From assembly GCF_963576545.1 (NCBI RefSeq), contig NC_083646.1, positions 14,735,238 to 14,799,237 on the forward strand: a stretch of DNA of 64,000 bases. Reading direction: 5' to 3'. The DNA is from Limanda limanda (lineage: Eukaryota > Chordata > Actinopteri > Pleuronectiformes > Pleuronectidae). The notes beneath the pieces are model-generated. The model searched no databases and was not told the origin of the DNA. It saw only the letters and a list, made by a program, of their open reading frames with translations. Of this stretch, positions 1 through 11,879 are shown in pieces. Position 1 is the stretch's first letter. Every line of letters starts with the position of its first letter. Both the position numbers and the translations under genes were made by a program.

Positions 1-443
1 TTCAGTTTAAGCTTCCTGATTGTTCTTTTGTGAGTGTGTGGGAGGTGCAGCGATGCAGCCTGCGGACTGGCTTTGTCATAAAGGACAAAAGTGCAATACA
101 CAGTGTATAAATGTAATATGGAAAGCAGTGGAAGTCATCTGCAGTGTGCGGCCTCCCATTATGATATGAAATGAATTCAGCTCCTGGCACACAACCATGT
201 GAGGAGCATTCAGACAGATGCCCTGTTCATTACAGTAAAATGAGGAGGAAATAAGAAGTGCTGAGAATTAAAATGGGATGCTTATCATAAAAAATGTGTG
301 CTATAGCTTATTGTCTTAGCTCTCTGGGATTTTTTAATCCCTAAAGTTTTCCCAATTCCGCAATTAAAAGTTTCCGCAACTTATTATTCAGTCTCGAAAA
401 TTGTGAATAAAGTGACTAACTGTATTGTCTTGTGTTTATGCAG
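1..443 (+). other. Intron of osbpl3
   Basis: This stretch lies upstream of the first osbpl3 exon in the window, whose acceptor (TTTATGCAG) ends at 443. It is AT-rich and shows no exon or recognisable element. Confidence 0.6.
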
Positions 444-1005
444 GTATACATAGCTACATTTGTTGTGTCAGGCTATGCATCCAGCTACTACAGAACTGGT
501 GGAAAGCCGTTCAACCCCCTCCTGGGAGAGACGTACGAGTCTGACCGGCCAGATAAAGGCTTTCGATTTGTTGCTGAGCAAGTATGCAAGTTTTTTAAAA
601 TTTTGGTTGAACAATCACAGCATTCTGATCATAACTCACAGAATCTATGTTCTAACGCCGCTCTTTGTTTCCCCTTTGTCATGGTCAGGTCAGCCATCAC
701 CCACCGATCTCAGCCTGTCACGCAGGGTCTAAAAACTTCATGTTCTGGCAAGGTAGAGGAATATATAAATGAGCTGGATCTATTATTGTTTTTTGTTCAT
801 GATACGGAGCAGCTGGTTGTTCTGGATGAATGTTGATGTGCTTCTCTCCCCCTGGTTCTGTAGATGTCAGGTGTAAGAACAAGTTCTGGGGGAAGTCGAT
901 GGAGATTGTTCCTGTGGGCACAACTCATGTAACTCTGCCGGAGTGAGTCTCTCCTGCCTCGTTTCCTCCAGCACAGGACACACACACACACACACACATA
1001 CAAAG

Positions 1006-1074
<69 letters not shown>

Positions 1075-1319
1075 ACACATAACATCTGTCTGTTTAACTT
1101 CAGAGGACATTGCATTGATTTCCTAGAGGCTTACTCTAAACCTAACCACAGTTTCTTCTTGTCCAACCTTAACCTAACCTCAACCTAAACCTAAATTAAC
1201 CTAACCTTAAAACTTGTCTTCATCTTAAAATGTTATGATTTATATCATGGGGATTTTTGTTCCCATAATGTGACTATGTTAACAGACTCAGGTCCCTACA
1301 ACATGAGTATTACCTGGAC

Positions 1320-1393
<74 letters not shown>

Positions 1394-4300
1394 TTGCACA
1401 CACCAATGACCATGACAAGTGTGAGGGAACAGGTTAATCAATAGTTTTATATTCTCTTTTTTCTTAGATTTGGAGACCACTATGAGTGGAACAAGGTCAC
1501 GTCCTGCATCCACAACATTCTCAGTGGACAGCGCTGGATCGAGCACTACGGGGAGATCACCATCCGAAACACCAGCAGTGACATTTGCCAATGCAAGATC
1601 ACATTTGTTAAGGTGAGGTCATCAATCTCCGAGCCCATCGTATGACAGCAGATATGCGGGCCAAGACTCCATCTTCTGTTTGCTATGTTTACAGTCTGAC
1701 TAGTGGCTTTAATCACAGTTAAATGTTTCTCCACAACAGTGATACTTTTTGATTGTGTTGTGTCCAGACGACATTTTTGCTAATCTGCATAAACATCTTT
1801 CTGCATATGAAGGCAGATACTTCAAAAATGTAATTGCAGATGCATTTCGGTCAGTGTTTTCTGTTCTGCCTCTGAACTGTGGGCAACCAAGCCTGCTCAA
1901 ACACAGAAGGTGACTGATCCCAAAATCTCATCCCCTTCTTTTAGTTTCTTAATATTGTTTATTATAGAGATAAAGGTGAGATTAACACTGGAGAATCATT
2001 TAGAGTTTTATTTAGTATCAGTATTCAGTGCTGCACCCAGAGAGCCTGGCCACCTCTAACATCTCCTTTCAATAGGGTTTTATTAACAGAGGCATTATTG
2101 TTCTAGACACGTGTTATCAATTCTGCCTGCAGTGTCTTATGTTCCTTTTGATCCCAGACTAATTATGATTATATTCACTTTGGGCTCGAGAGCAACGGTC
2201 AAAGGAGGAGAGAGAGGCTTTGCTCTTTAAATAACTTCACTAAATCAAATAGTTGGAATTAAGCAAGTGATCTGGAGAGAATCAATCAAATATTTTCCAT
2301 GTCTACTTCACTGCCAACAACTGCTCTGGCTCTGTGGACGTGGCAGCCCGAGCCGACCAATAACATTTACATCTCTTCAGAAGTGCTAGACTGTGAAACC
2401 CTCTGCACAGCTGCTGGGTGGAGACACCAGGACACACCAGTATGAGGCCTTACGGAGTGTTGTCACCACATTTATGACATAAGTATATCCAATACTGTAA
2501 ACTATCGTGATTTATAGGCCACAATATTTGAGTATTTTAATATATTTAAGTATATTGTTGGTCCATAATACCATAGCTCTCTCAATTGCCATATCTTAGT
2601 GTTGGTAGCATAGATTCTTTATAAAGGTGGACTCCCCAAAAGTGAAGTAAAAGCATGTGAGCCCCAGAGTGTCTCATCAAAACAACTTCAAATGAAAAGG
2701 CATTTTTCAGTGAATTGTATTGATGACACGTCACCAACAGTCATAGTAAAAACTGCACTTCCTTCCAAAGTCTATGAGCTCTCTCCACAGATGGTCGTCT
2801 TCACACGCAGGTCAGCAAAGATCCTCTTGATATTGTCAATATCAGGTGCATGGAGGGCTTTACCCAGAGGAGAAGGTTAATTGCTTTAGCTTGTGTCCAA
2901 TTTAAAAGACCTGAAGCTGCGCGGCATGGCAAGCCAAAACATGCCAGAACTCATTATGCATCCTCATTTCTAATTAAGCACAGCAGCCACGCAACACACT
3001 CTGGTGCTTTACGCCACAGCAACATCTGCTGACTGCGACTGGACTCCGTCACGATTTCTGCACTGTCCGTTCCTTCTCAGCTGCAGGGACACACGACAAG
3101 GAGATTAACCTGTTCTGTCAATTTGGTTTCACAGGCCAAGTACTGGAATTCTAGTGTGAACGAGGTGGAGGGAACCGTCACGGATCAGAAAGGGAAGGTG
3201 GTCCACAGACTCTTTGGAAAGTGGCATGAGGCGGTTTTCTGTGGAGACCCACCTTCAGCCACGTGCATCTGGAGAGCAAGTATGGCAGGTTTCTCTAGCA
3301 ACTGTGAACCTGTATAACATATTTCTCCCTAATATGATATCTTAACGCCATGGTTGTTTGTTTGCTATGCAGATGCAATGCCAGTGGACCATGAGCAGTA
3401 CTATGGTTTTACAAAGTTTGCTGTTGAACTGAATGAGTTGGACCCATCTCTGAAACTGCTGCTGCCAACCACAGACACCAGGCTACGAGTTGACCAAAGG
3501 TTAGAGCAACAGATGGGAAAATAAAAGTATATTCTCATGCACGTAGGATTGGACTTTCTGCAATATCCTGAAAGATAAGACTGAAAGAAACACTAGATTT
3601 CGGCCACAGTATTGTGATATGATGATATCAAAAAATAGCACATTGCCAGTGAATATCTAAGCAACACATCTTTTTTTATCTCACATCACGAATCTCAGTC
3701 GAACGCTTGAGAGCCGTCTTGAAAAGTGCACACCCTACGCTATGATCAAAATAGCACCGAAACAGACACATCAATGCTCATGTTAAAAATAGTAAGTGAC
3801 CTCAGAAACTCTCAGATCCATCAACATTATTTGAGATGACATTTGCACGGTTTAAAAGTCTGTTAACTAAAGGCTGCTGTCACAAGGCGCCACAGAAATA
3901 AGAGGCATTTGGCAGCAAAGTTATTTCGATACCCTGATTTATGTATATTCCTTTTTGTCCATAATTGAGTTATAATAACACACACACAAGTGGAGAATAA
4001 ATTTGAATATTTGAAGATGTTTTATAATGTTTGTATAATGGATGTGTCCTGGCAGATTGCTGGAGGAGGGGAAGTTGGAGGCTGCAGAGGAGCAGAAGCA
4101 GAGGATCGAACAGCTGCAGAGAGAAAGACGGAGAGTCCTGGAGGAGAGCAATGCCACACATCTGCCTCATTTCTTCAGGTAGCCCAGACCTCCCCTCTAA
4201 AGAAAGTCATGTATAGAGAAGTGAGAATTTCTTAGCTTAGAAATACATAATGCAACAACTAGACCGATAATTCAAAAGGATTATTCATTGCTTTGTAACG

Positions 4301-4745
4301 CAAATAAAACTTTTATACATTCCCTCATCATATAGATTTTCATTAGCAATGACAGTGAAGGCAACAATTCCCATGATCCCACAATGCTTCATGATGTCAT
4401 CAAACTAGGCCTTCTGTTATTGATAGGATTGATTTCCTTCCATGCATTAGTATATATAGATGTACATTACTATGCTTTACATGTGCTGTCAACATTATAC
4501 CTGATTTCTCTGTAGTAATGTTTGTTTTTGTCAAAACACCCCTAGTGGCCCAAAATAGATAGTGTATGTTTAATGCCTTCACCTGCAGCTTGTCATGGTA
4601 ACACAATCATTTCATCATTACTATCTGGAATCTCTGTTTTCCCCTCAGGAGGTCAAAGGACGATACGTGGGTGAGCAACAACACGTACTGGGAGTTGAGG
4701 AAGGACCTCGGCTTCGCCCACATAGATTTCCCGGTGCTGTGGTGA
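444..4745 (+). CDS. osbpl3: Oxysterol-binding protein-related protein 3 (ORP3), C-terminal part, 5' exons outside the window
   Basis: Eight coding exons join in phase (444-581, 689-752, 864-942, 1468-1612, 3135-3279, 3373-3499, 4056-4178, 4649-4745) to give 305 residues plus a TGA stop. Together they form most of the OSBP-related lipid-binding (ORD) domain. Visible landmarks are [12 protein letters not shown] near the start, the family signature EQVSHHPP split across the 581/689 junction, [32 protein letters not shown], and a basic/acidic helix [20 protein letters not shown] before the conserved end [15 protein letters not shown]. The last stretch fits ORP3 better than ORP6 or ORP7. From family knowledge, ORP3 moves sterol and phosphoinositide at ER-plasma membrane contacts and binds VAP and R-Ras; its PH domain and FFAT motif would lie left of base 1. 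The adjoining gsdme gene supports the osbpl3 call, as in mammals. Copy a versus b from the teleost duplication cannot be decided here. Confidence 0.93.
978..1073. repeat. (CA)n microsatellite, interrupted
   Basis: CA dinucleotides run for about 95 bases with one short interruption near 1000-1008. The tract begins 36 bases downstream of the 5' splice site of the osbpl3 exon ending at 942. Confidence 0.97.
1095..1320. repeat. Dispersed repeat with degenerate CCTAA units, between two CA tracts
   Basis: The segment contains a run of imperfect CCTAA/CCTTAA units at about 1133-1208, then a block reading ATGGGGATTTTTGTTCCCAT and CAGACTCAGGTCCCTACAAC. I recognise this order (GGACATTGCATTGATTTCC, CCTAA run, ACAGACTCAGGTCCC, then CA repeat) as resembling a dispersed repeat common in teleost introns. 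That recognition is from memory and not verified. The CCTAA run is not a functional telomere. Confidence 0.55.
1321..1391. repeat. (CA)n microsatellite
   Basis: An uninterrupted AC tract of about 70 bases closes the dispersed repeat to its left, in the same osbpl3 intron (943-1467). Confidence 0.97.
1613..3134 (+). other. Large osbpl3 intron, possible non-coding regulatory sequence
   Basis: This 1.5-kb intron has no open frame of note. Blocks at about 2040-2340 and 2880-3030 are of balanced composition, free of simple repeats and rich in homeodomain-like cores (CTAATTAAG near 2971). This makes them candidates for conserved non-coding elements, but conservation cannot be judged from one sequence. 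Confidence 0.25.
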
Positions 4746-5650
4746 CCCCTGAAATGTACCTCACACACATTTTCCACCTGCGCAGCCTCTACTGTGACCC
4801 AGGCTGGTTCTGGTGACGTCTGTATCCCAGTCTTGCCGTCCACATCCAATCCTGTCTTCGTTTTTGCAGTTCATCAAAGTTGTTGCCTTAATAGCAAGTG
4901 CTTATCTAAGTTGTGTAAAGATGTTTATGCAATTAAATTATGAAAAAGTTGATCGATGTAAACAGATTTTTGCCCACATTCCCACCTCGAATGTTCAAGA
5001 GACAGGAGCTACAAACCAAGAGGCTGAAAAGAGGAGCTGCAGCAACAGGCAGAATGAGGAAGTCTTGTTTTTTTAAACATTAGGGCTTCTAAACCTTTTT
5101 ACAAAATAATATAAAGAAAAATTATGAAGCTCAGAACATGAGCATAATAGGTCTCCATTAATTATTGCTCTACACTAGCGTAACATGGACCGAACAACTG
5201 GTCACTTTAGCTGCCGTCTCATCATGGACATTCTCTACCTCTGAGATAAAACTAGCCTTGATATGCCAGTCATGAAGTAAACACATGTAATATCTATTCT
5301 GCACCTGCCTGATGCCTTACTGCTTGTACTCATATTGTTTAATTTATTTTTTGTTGCATATGTTAAGTGTTTTTTTAAATTAATGTTTTGTAAGGAACTC
5401 TTAAGAACACATGATCTGTAATCCTTACTGACCTTTTCTTTCTGTCTTCATCTGAGTAATTACAGCTTTTTGCTATGACTGCGTCAATGATTGTGAACCA
5501 ATGAGCTGCTGTAGCAAACATCAAATCCAGCTATTTTTCACTTCATCCATTTGCACCGTCGTCTCTGTGGACTCGGGGAGGACTTGTGACCAAAAGTCTC
5601 AGAGGCTATGCTCCATGAGCTCAAATAAAATCTGTGATGCTTTCTTTCTG
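4746..5650 (+). other. osbpl3 3' untranslated region with poly(A) signal
   Basis: The sequence after the TGA stop (4743-4745) has no credible coding potential. The first well-placed AATAAA is at 5624-5629, followed by a TG/T-rich stretch (TGTGATGCTTTCTTTCTG), so cleavage near 5645 is likely. An unrelated open frame in the UTR (4813-5076) is ignored. Confidence 0.6.
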
Positions 5651-5737
5651 TTGAGTCATTTCTTTTTTGGGGCTGTTTGTGCAAAACACTGACAGCACCT
5701 TGGCTATTACCATAATTTCCACTTACCATCCTGAATT

Positions 5738-5895
5738 CCACAGTGTCCTTGGGCAAGATAATGAACCCCTCAATGTCCCTGATGGCTGTGTATGAGTGAC
5801 AGTGTTGTACATAGATGTAATGTATGAATGTAGGGTGAGTGGCAAAACTGTACTGTAAAGAGCCGTGAGTGATTATCAAGACTAGAAAACACTCT
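5738..5895 (+). repeat. Degraded SINE-like element (copy A)
   Basis: The phrases GTGTCCTTGGGCAAGATAATG, GATGGCTGTGTATGAGTG and AAGACTAGAAAACACTC match, in the same order, phrases of the element at 25405-25640 (TCTTGAGGCAAGATACTGAG, GATGGCTGTTCTACCAG, AGACTAGAAATGTG). I recognise both as copies of a common teleost SINE-like repeat; family identity is from memory. The 5' tRNA-like head is not evident in this copy. Confidence 0.45.
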
Positions 5896-6665
5896 TTTAT
5901 TCACATTTATTATCAGAAAGTTGTCATATTACTTTTAATAAACCTCTGCATTTAGTTGGGATCTGTCTGCTGGTCTTGGGACAGAGCATGGGCGTCAGTC
6001 AGGTGAGCCAGCAGGGCCATGTCATGTGATCACTTAAATGTCTGGTTTCTGGTGGTTAAATATTGTTAGACTGTCTCAATAAATCTTAAATAGAAAGTTG
6101 TATCATGTGATCCTGGTATGTAGACAGCACATGAAGCTGTGGCCATGTCCCCTGTCTCCTTCAGACTGTGGTCAGAGTGACTTTAGAGAAAAACAATGAC
6201 GTTTCTATATGGTGTTAAAAACAACTTCCTAAAAAAGCACTTCTGGTTGTCATCACAGACGATAATACACAACACTACAAGTCAAGTGAAGACAGTGACG
6301 TCTGTGTGTAGTCACTGAGAACCGGCCTCTAGGTGTCAGCAAAGAGCCGCATTGCTGCTTATACGGTCAAAGAGACATCAGTGAACTTTGCAGTGTTGTT
6401 GTCAAGTTTACAGCCTGAAGCTTTGACAAAGAAAAAAAATCTCCGTTTCTATTATATAATATTTAAACCACGTGAGGGAGAATTATGTCATTTAATTTCA
6501 GGTTGAACAATCAAAAGGACAGTTCATATTTTACCGGAATATGATCAAATTCTTTAATTCATTCAATGTGGCCTAAATAACGTAAGTGGCTTTATTTATT
6601 CTTTTTATTTATGTCATGTATTATATTCTTAAAATTATGTTGCAGGCTGAGGGAAAATACAACTA

Positions 6666-6703
<38 letters not shown>

Positions 6704-6845
6704 AGTAGTAGTAGTACTGTTATTTATATTTATATTGTTATTGTTATTATTATTGTAAATCACAATTTTTATTTTATTTTATTTTATTTGTGTTATAACC
6801 TAGGTCTGGTGTGTTGACAGTGTTCAGTGACACGCCCACAGTTTC
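5896..6845. other. Intergenic region between osbpl3 and gsdme, with (ATT)n tract
   Basis: No gene is seen. A trinucleotide (ATT)n tract occupies about 6664-6702 and is followed by AT-rich sequence to 6790. Confidence 0.6.
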
Positions 6846-6981
6846 CTGAGGAGGGGGCGGAGCGTCTTTTGTGTTGAACAGCCTCACACTGACGTGAAGA
6901 AGAACTGTCTGTTCTTAAAGTCTGAGCTCAGAGAAAACTTTTGATCTGCTTCCTCAGAACACAAATCACCCGGGGACACGG
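6846..6981 (+). promoter_or_regulatory. Probable gsdme core promoter and non-coding exon 1
   Basis: A GC box (GGGGGCGGAG at about 6853-6862) follows a CACGCCCAC element. The segment ends at a good 5' splice site, CACG|GTAACAG near 6980-6981, so the sequence just before it is likely a non-coding exon 1 spliced to the acceptor at 7250. No TATA box is visible; the start site is inferred. Confidence 0.5.
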
Positions 6982-7257
6982 TAACAGTTGTTTTCTGTTT
7001 TATCCACGATGCTGAGTTTTGTTTCTCGAACACCTGAAGTCTCGATCCTGAGAGAAGCAGCTGAGGCTGATGTGTTTGTTGACGCTATTAGCATGTTAGC
7101 TTCAGGCAGAAATACATGCATTCAGTGTATTGATGTTGTTATGGGGACTTTTTTAAAGAAAGACAGGAAATGAAGGGACGGTGGAAGGATTGTTGACCAA
7201 AGTCAGTTGAGCCCACATGAGTGCTGCGGTCTTTGTCTTCATCCCTCCAGGTGGGAG

Positions 7258-10200
7258 ATGTTTGCCACAGCCACCAGGAACTTCGTGGAGGAGGTGGATC
7301 ATGGGGGTTTGCTGATCCCTGTGTCCAGCCTCAATGACACCATTGAGCTGCTGACTGTGGTGGTGAAGCGTAAACGTTTCTGGTTCTGGCAGAAGCCCAA
7401 GTATCTCCCCACTGACTTTAACCTGAATGACATCCTGGCAGGTGACGCCCTCCTACAGCCAGGTAAACACCAAACACTCTGTATAAGTACCTGCATGTGC
7501 TGTCATGTTAGTTGTTGAATATCTGCAGCATTAAATCACAGAAAACGATAGATATATAGTCAAGATACTGTTGATTGCAACTAAGAAAACAATAACAAGG
7601 GACTGGTGCAAAACTGAATCTCCTACCATAGAACAATGGTTAGGGATTGTAAGAGAAATATACTGTATGGAGAGAATGACCTACCAACTTCCACTGAAGG
7701 AAGATGTTTCCATAACAAAGTGGAAAAAATGGGTGTTGTATGACATAACGAAAGACATGTGAACTGTAAACTGTATAAATCTGATTTTGTAGAATAAGGA
7801 TACCTGCAGCCATGACTGACTTTTTTTAATTTTCTTTGTTGTATATGTCTTGTATGTGTAAATGTAAAAAATCTGAATAAACACTACAGTTTAAAAAATA
7901 AAAATAAAAATAAAAAAAAATTCACAGAAAACCCTGCTCATGCACTGCACCCTATTTCCTCCTGTTTCCACAGTTACCATAGAGATAGACTTCATCAAGT
8001 TCAACGGGACGTATGGGGACAACATTCAGGGAGCTGTGGACGCCAACTTCAGCAACTCCAGCGTGAGCCTGAGCGGCAAAGACTCGTCCAAACTCCAGTC
8101 GTCCTTCGACAGTTTGAAAAAAGAGGAAGTGAATGTGCAGAAGCTGCTGCAGGGATCCAAAAGCAGGTCTGTTCCCCGACCTGTCTCCAGCGTCCTGACG
8201 GCAAAACACCAGACACCTGACCTCTGTGTTACAGATATTCACACAGCAGCAGTGATCTTTGTCCACTCATAAAGCTGCACACAAAACACACAGTCAGTTG
8301 AATATGAAAACTCACAAGAGAAAAGCTTCTATTTGAAGAGGGTTTTATTTACATAAGTGAAAAATATAACGCTGGTGCTGCTGTACATTCATTGTCTCAG
8401 GGTCCTGGACATGTCCCACTGTCTGATCCTGCAGGCCAAGGAGAAGCACAGGCGCGTGCTGGGGATTGTGAAGGAGCGCATTGTGACCACCAAGCCCTGT
8501 TCGGTCATAGAGGAGGTGCAGCAGGGCGGAGAGTGTGGAGGGAGCCTCACCTCCTGTGGGCCCAAGTGCTCCAAGGTAGAGAAGTAAAACTGAAACAATC
8601 TCATAATGTCTCTTGTTATCAACCCATTATCTATATACTGCTTATAAAAGGTCTCTTTTTCTCTGAATGAGTTTCAGCTCTGCATTTAACTTATCTTTGC
8701 TTTTTAAGTAGTACAAGTGGAAGTTAACTTTGTGCCATTTAATGCTGAAAAGTGATTTAAATTCAATTTCAGCCACATATAATTTTTTGTATTGACTCCC
8801 ACATGTTTTGCATAATAAGAGACACATTCATAGGTGAAGGGTGCATCCCCAGCAGCTGTTATTTTTCAGCAGTAATTGTTGTTTTAGAGTCTGTAGTCAA
8901 ACGTCTGCTGTCTCTTTGTTTCTGCAGGTTTCACTGAAAGAGAACGGGAAGCTGAGTAAAGACAGTAATGTTACCATGGAGATTCCCACCCATACTACCA
9001 TTGCCTATGCCCTCATAGAACTAGAGATCAAACAGGATGGCTGCTATGGTGAGGAGTCATCAGCTAAACCAATACATTTGCATATTTAACCAGAGCAACT
9101 GATCCTGAATATATTAAATATGTGAAATGTGACATGCTGCGTTTTCCTCAGAGTTGTGTCTGATGTCAGACACCAAAGGAGGTTTTGAAGTCGACGGCCA
9201 TGCTCACACACGACTGTGTGGTGCCTCCGGAGCTGATCTGCACGCTTTTGATAATAGCCGCCTTCAACAAGGTAAATTACTGTTTTTCTCTCGGCAGCTG
9301 TGGAACATGTGACTGTAGATGATGACGTGTTTAGAAATATGTCCCGGCTCACAAACGACCTCGGAGTCTTATCAGAATGGTTTGATAACTTCTTGTAAAC
9401 ATCTGCTTTGACCTGAACCTTTTATCTGAAGGTTTTAGTGGCCTGCTACATAATTCGCACATTCTGTGTTTGGAGTAATTTTGAATGGCTTTTTCTTTCT
9501 ATGAACAGATCTTGAGAAGTTTCACGATTACTTCCAGCTGCTGTCGACTCTCCCTGCCTCCACACGGTCCTCTCTGCTCCAGCAACTCACTCAAGTTATG
9601 CAGGACCAAGTAGCCGTCCGTGCACTTCAGGATGGGGTAGGTGGGACAGGGCAGAGGCACAATGATAACGTGGAGTTAAGACCATAAACCTCTGTTACGA
9701 CTGCCTGTTAAACATGGGTGTGTTCCTCTTGCTCAGCTGGACCAGATGTGCCAGGATAAGAGCTCCGTCCTGGGTGATGTTATGACGACAGAGAACCAAA
9801 CACAGAACGTCCAGGCAATTCTGGACCTCGTGGAGCAGTGTAGTGAAGCAGAGACAGCTCAGGCAGGCCAGGCCACATCCCTCCTCACAGCACTCCACCT
9901 CATTAGCAGCGCCTTGGACGGTGGGTAAAAGTACTCTCTGTGCAGCCTTTATTACTTTACCCATTAGGTAAGTCGAATGCTGCATGAAGTCCTGTAAAAA
10001 GAGGCCGACTGATAGGGAGTTTTGGGGCCATGCTGATATTTTTGTTAATATATAGTTGAAAATTATTCTATAAGATGTTGTTTTCAAACCCTCACGACAA
10101 AGATATGTAAGTTCAACCATAAACTTTATTATAAATGAAAATTAAACACAAATGTTATCAAATATATAGAACTTTATTTAGGAAAATAAACATATTTTTA

Positions 10201-11002
10201 TCCCAAATGTAAACATATATATATATTTTCAGCGTTGTTTATTCAATAAAATAAAATGTCTAGTTTTTTGAGGTTATTTTTCCCTGTAAGGAAATTGGTT
10301 TGCAACAATAATCACAGGGTATTTTGTCAGAGGTAGACATTTGGTCAAGATCAGCTAGTTTGAATAAAATTAACATCTTGTGGAAAAAAAGGAAATTTAG
10401 AAAGCTGTTGTTTGTTAATCGAGGGGGGGCAGTGACGTCATTCATCCTATGTCTGTGAAAGGCTCATTAAGTTGAATTCTTTATGACCAACTGATAAATC
10501 GGTCAGTCTCTAGCAGTCATCATTTCAATGTCATGAGGAGAAGCGTGTAGAGTATCCTGAAGTTCTGTTTTCATCCCACGTCTTTGTGTTTCCCTTTCAG
10601 AGATGACCAATGAGTGTCGTGGCGTCTTGGGAATGTGCTGCAGCCACTCAGTGTTAAACACATTGGAGCTGTTGGTGAGTGAAGGCGGTTTTTACAAAAT
10701 GAAAACCTCACGTTACATGGGTGATGCATCATAGCTCCAGCTGCATGTTCAACTTTGTCTCCCCCCTGTTCCAGGTGCAGTGTGCGTCAGGAAGCGGAGA
10801 GCTGCCGCTGAGCAGCGCACACCTGACCGCTCTGACAGAGGACGTGTATGAAAAGACTGCACATCTGTTCGCCTCCTCCAACATGCACCTGAAGAGAGAC
10901 GGGGACACTGTGAGGACAGAAATAAACCAGGAGTCAGGGAACCTTCCTCTGGTCCTGTGCATCGCTGTCAGAGGTCTGACCTCATTAACCCTCGGAGTTT
11001 GA
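7258..11002 (+). CDS. gsdme: Gasdermin E, complete coding sequence
   Basis: Coding exons 7258-7462, 7974-8166, 8401-8575, 8928-9048, 9152-9271, 9509-9636, 9737-9920, 10601-10674 and 10775-11002 join in phase to 475 residues. Residues 1 to about 240 are the pore-forming N-domain, starting MFATATRNFVEEVD as in DFNA5/GSDME; the rest is the autoinhibitory C-domain ending LPLVLCIAVRGLTSLTLGV. The inter-domain linker contains FEVD at residues 243-246, a caspase-type cleavage site. In gasdermin biology, cleavage frees the N-domain, which oligomerises in the plasma membrane and causes lytic cell death. The start is chosen because the acceptor CTCCAG ends at 7250, seven bases before ATG, and because family members begin with MFA. 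An L1 fragment lies in the first coding intron. Teleosts can carry gsdmea and gsdmeb; which copy this is cannot be fixed here. Confidence 0.93.
7547..7921 (+). mobile_element. 5'-truncated L1-type LINE with target-site duplication
   Basis: The segment encodes the C-terminal tail of an L1-like reverse transcriptase: frame 7571-7762, with TIEQWLGIVREIYCMERMTY and then LPLKEDVSITKWKKWVLY. A 3' UTR and an A-rich tail ([25 protein letters not shown], to 7921) follow. It is flanked by an 11-bp direct repeat TCACAGAAAAC at 7536-7546 and 7922-7932, the hallmark of target-primed reverse transcription. Only about 375 bases of the element are present, so it is dead on arrival. It lies in gsdme intron 7463-7973 in the sense orientation. 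Confidence 0.88.
9990..10520. repeat. Possible degenerate non-autonomous DNA transposon in gsdme intron
   Basis: The left edge reads AGAGGCCGACTGATAGG and the right edge reads CTGATAAATCGGTCAGTCTCT, whose reverse complement begins AGAGACTGACCGATTTATCAG. The ends are therefore imperfect terminal inverted repeats enclosing about 500 AT-rich bases. No target duplication could be defined and no open frame is inside. A palindromic CRE-like TGACGTCA sits at 10433-10440. Confidence 0.35.
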
Positions 11003-11800
11003 ATGGAAAATGCCTTCAAATCCACCAGAAACTATTACTAACCACACCTGCATGAGGGGCACGGGATCACAAGTGTTATTTATGAGTGTTTTATAAATTC
11101 AATCTGGTGCTGTAGAATGTTATTTAAAACACTTCTGCATTTTACGGTGCGTTAATTACTTACATTTACTCATGAGACAGTCACTTTGTGCTTTAGTCGA
11201 TGAAAAGACAATCACTGATCAATGACAAGTCTTCAAAGGTTTTGAGGAGAAAATTTGTCACGTTTATGGATTTTAGATCAAACTAAAATGTCAAGACATC
11301 AACGTACTCTAAGATTTTATTGAAAAAAAACATGATTTATAATCAATTTTTAAGTAATCATCTGTGTGTTACCAAAGGTTGATCTAAACCTTCAAGCCAA
11401 TCAGATCCAAGAATTATCAATGGGCTGGGAACAAAGTAAAATAAACACTACTTATTTTACGTGGGATCTAATGTGATGTCGCAGCACTGAGGCTGTTGGG
11501 ACATCTTGCACTTCAGATTGTTTATCAGCACTAATATTTTAACTGTCATATATTGGTGACACTTCCTCATGAAACCATGTTATTGTTCTTCATAAACATG
11601 CATCTTTGATGCTGTTTTTTAATGTGCCAACCACAGACCTCATTCTCAACCACTTGAGCAAACCTGCCTTTTATTATTTTAACTTTTGATGCAGATTAAA
11701 TGCACATTTCTTTTAGTTTTAAATTCAGGTTTGATATTTTGCATATTTTTCTCTATTGCGGAAAAATAAAATGTGACCATGTCAGCGGTGGTTGTTACTG
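11003..11800 (+). other. gsdme 3' untranslated region
   Basis: A non-coding stretch follows the gsdme stop. AATAAA at 11765-11770, followed by a TGT/GT-rich stretch (GTCAGCGGTGGTTGTTACTGTTT-like), marks the probable cleavage region near 11790. Confidence 0.55.
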
Positions 11801-11879
11801 TTTCCTTCACACTGAACACATTCAACACATTTGTCATAGAATTCTGCCATAATCATCAAAAAGCAAATACAAAGCACAT

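Noticed and set aside
943..1188. Open frames reading His-Thr or Cys-Val repeats
   Set aside because: They are translations of the CA microsatellite in the osbpl3 intron; the same applies to frames over the tracts at 1321, 18349, 36367, 50152 and 50977.
1133..1208. CCTAA run as an interstitial telomere
   Set aside because: Units are irregular (CCTAA, CCTTAA, CCTCAA) and belong to a dispersed repeat; there is no perfect TTAGGG array.
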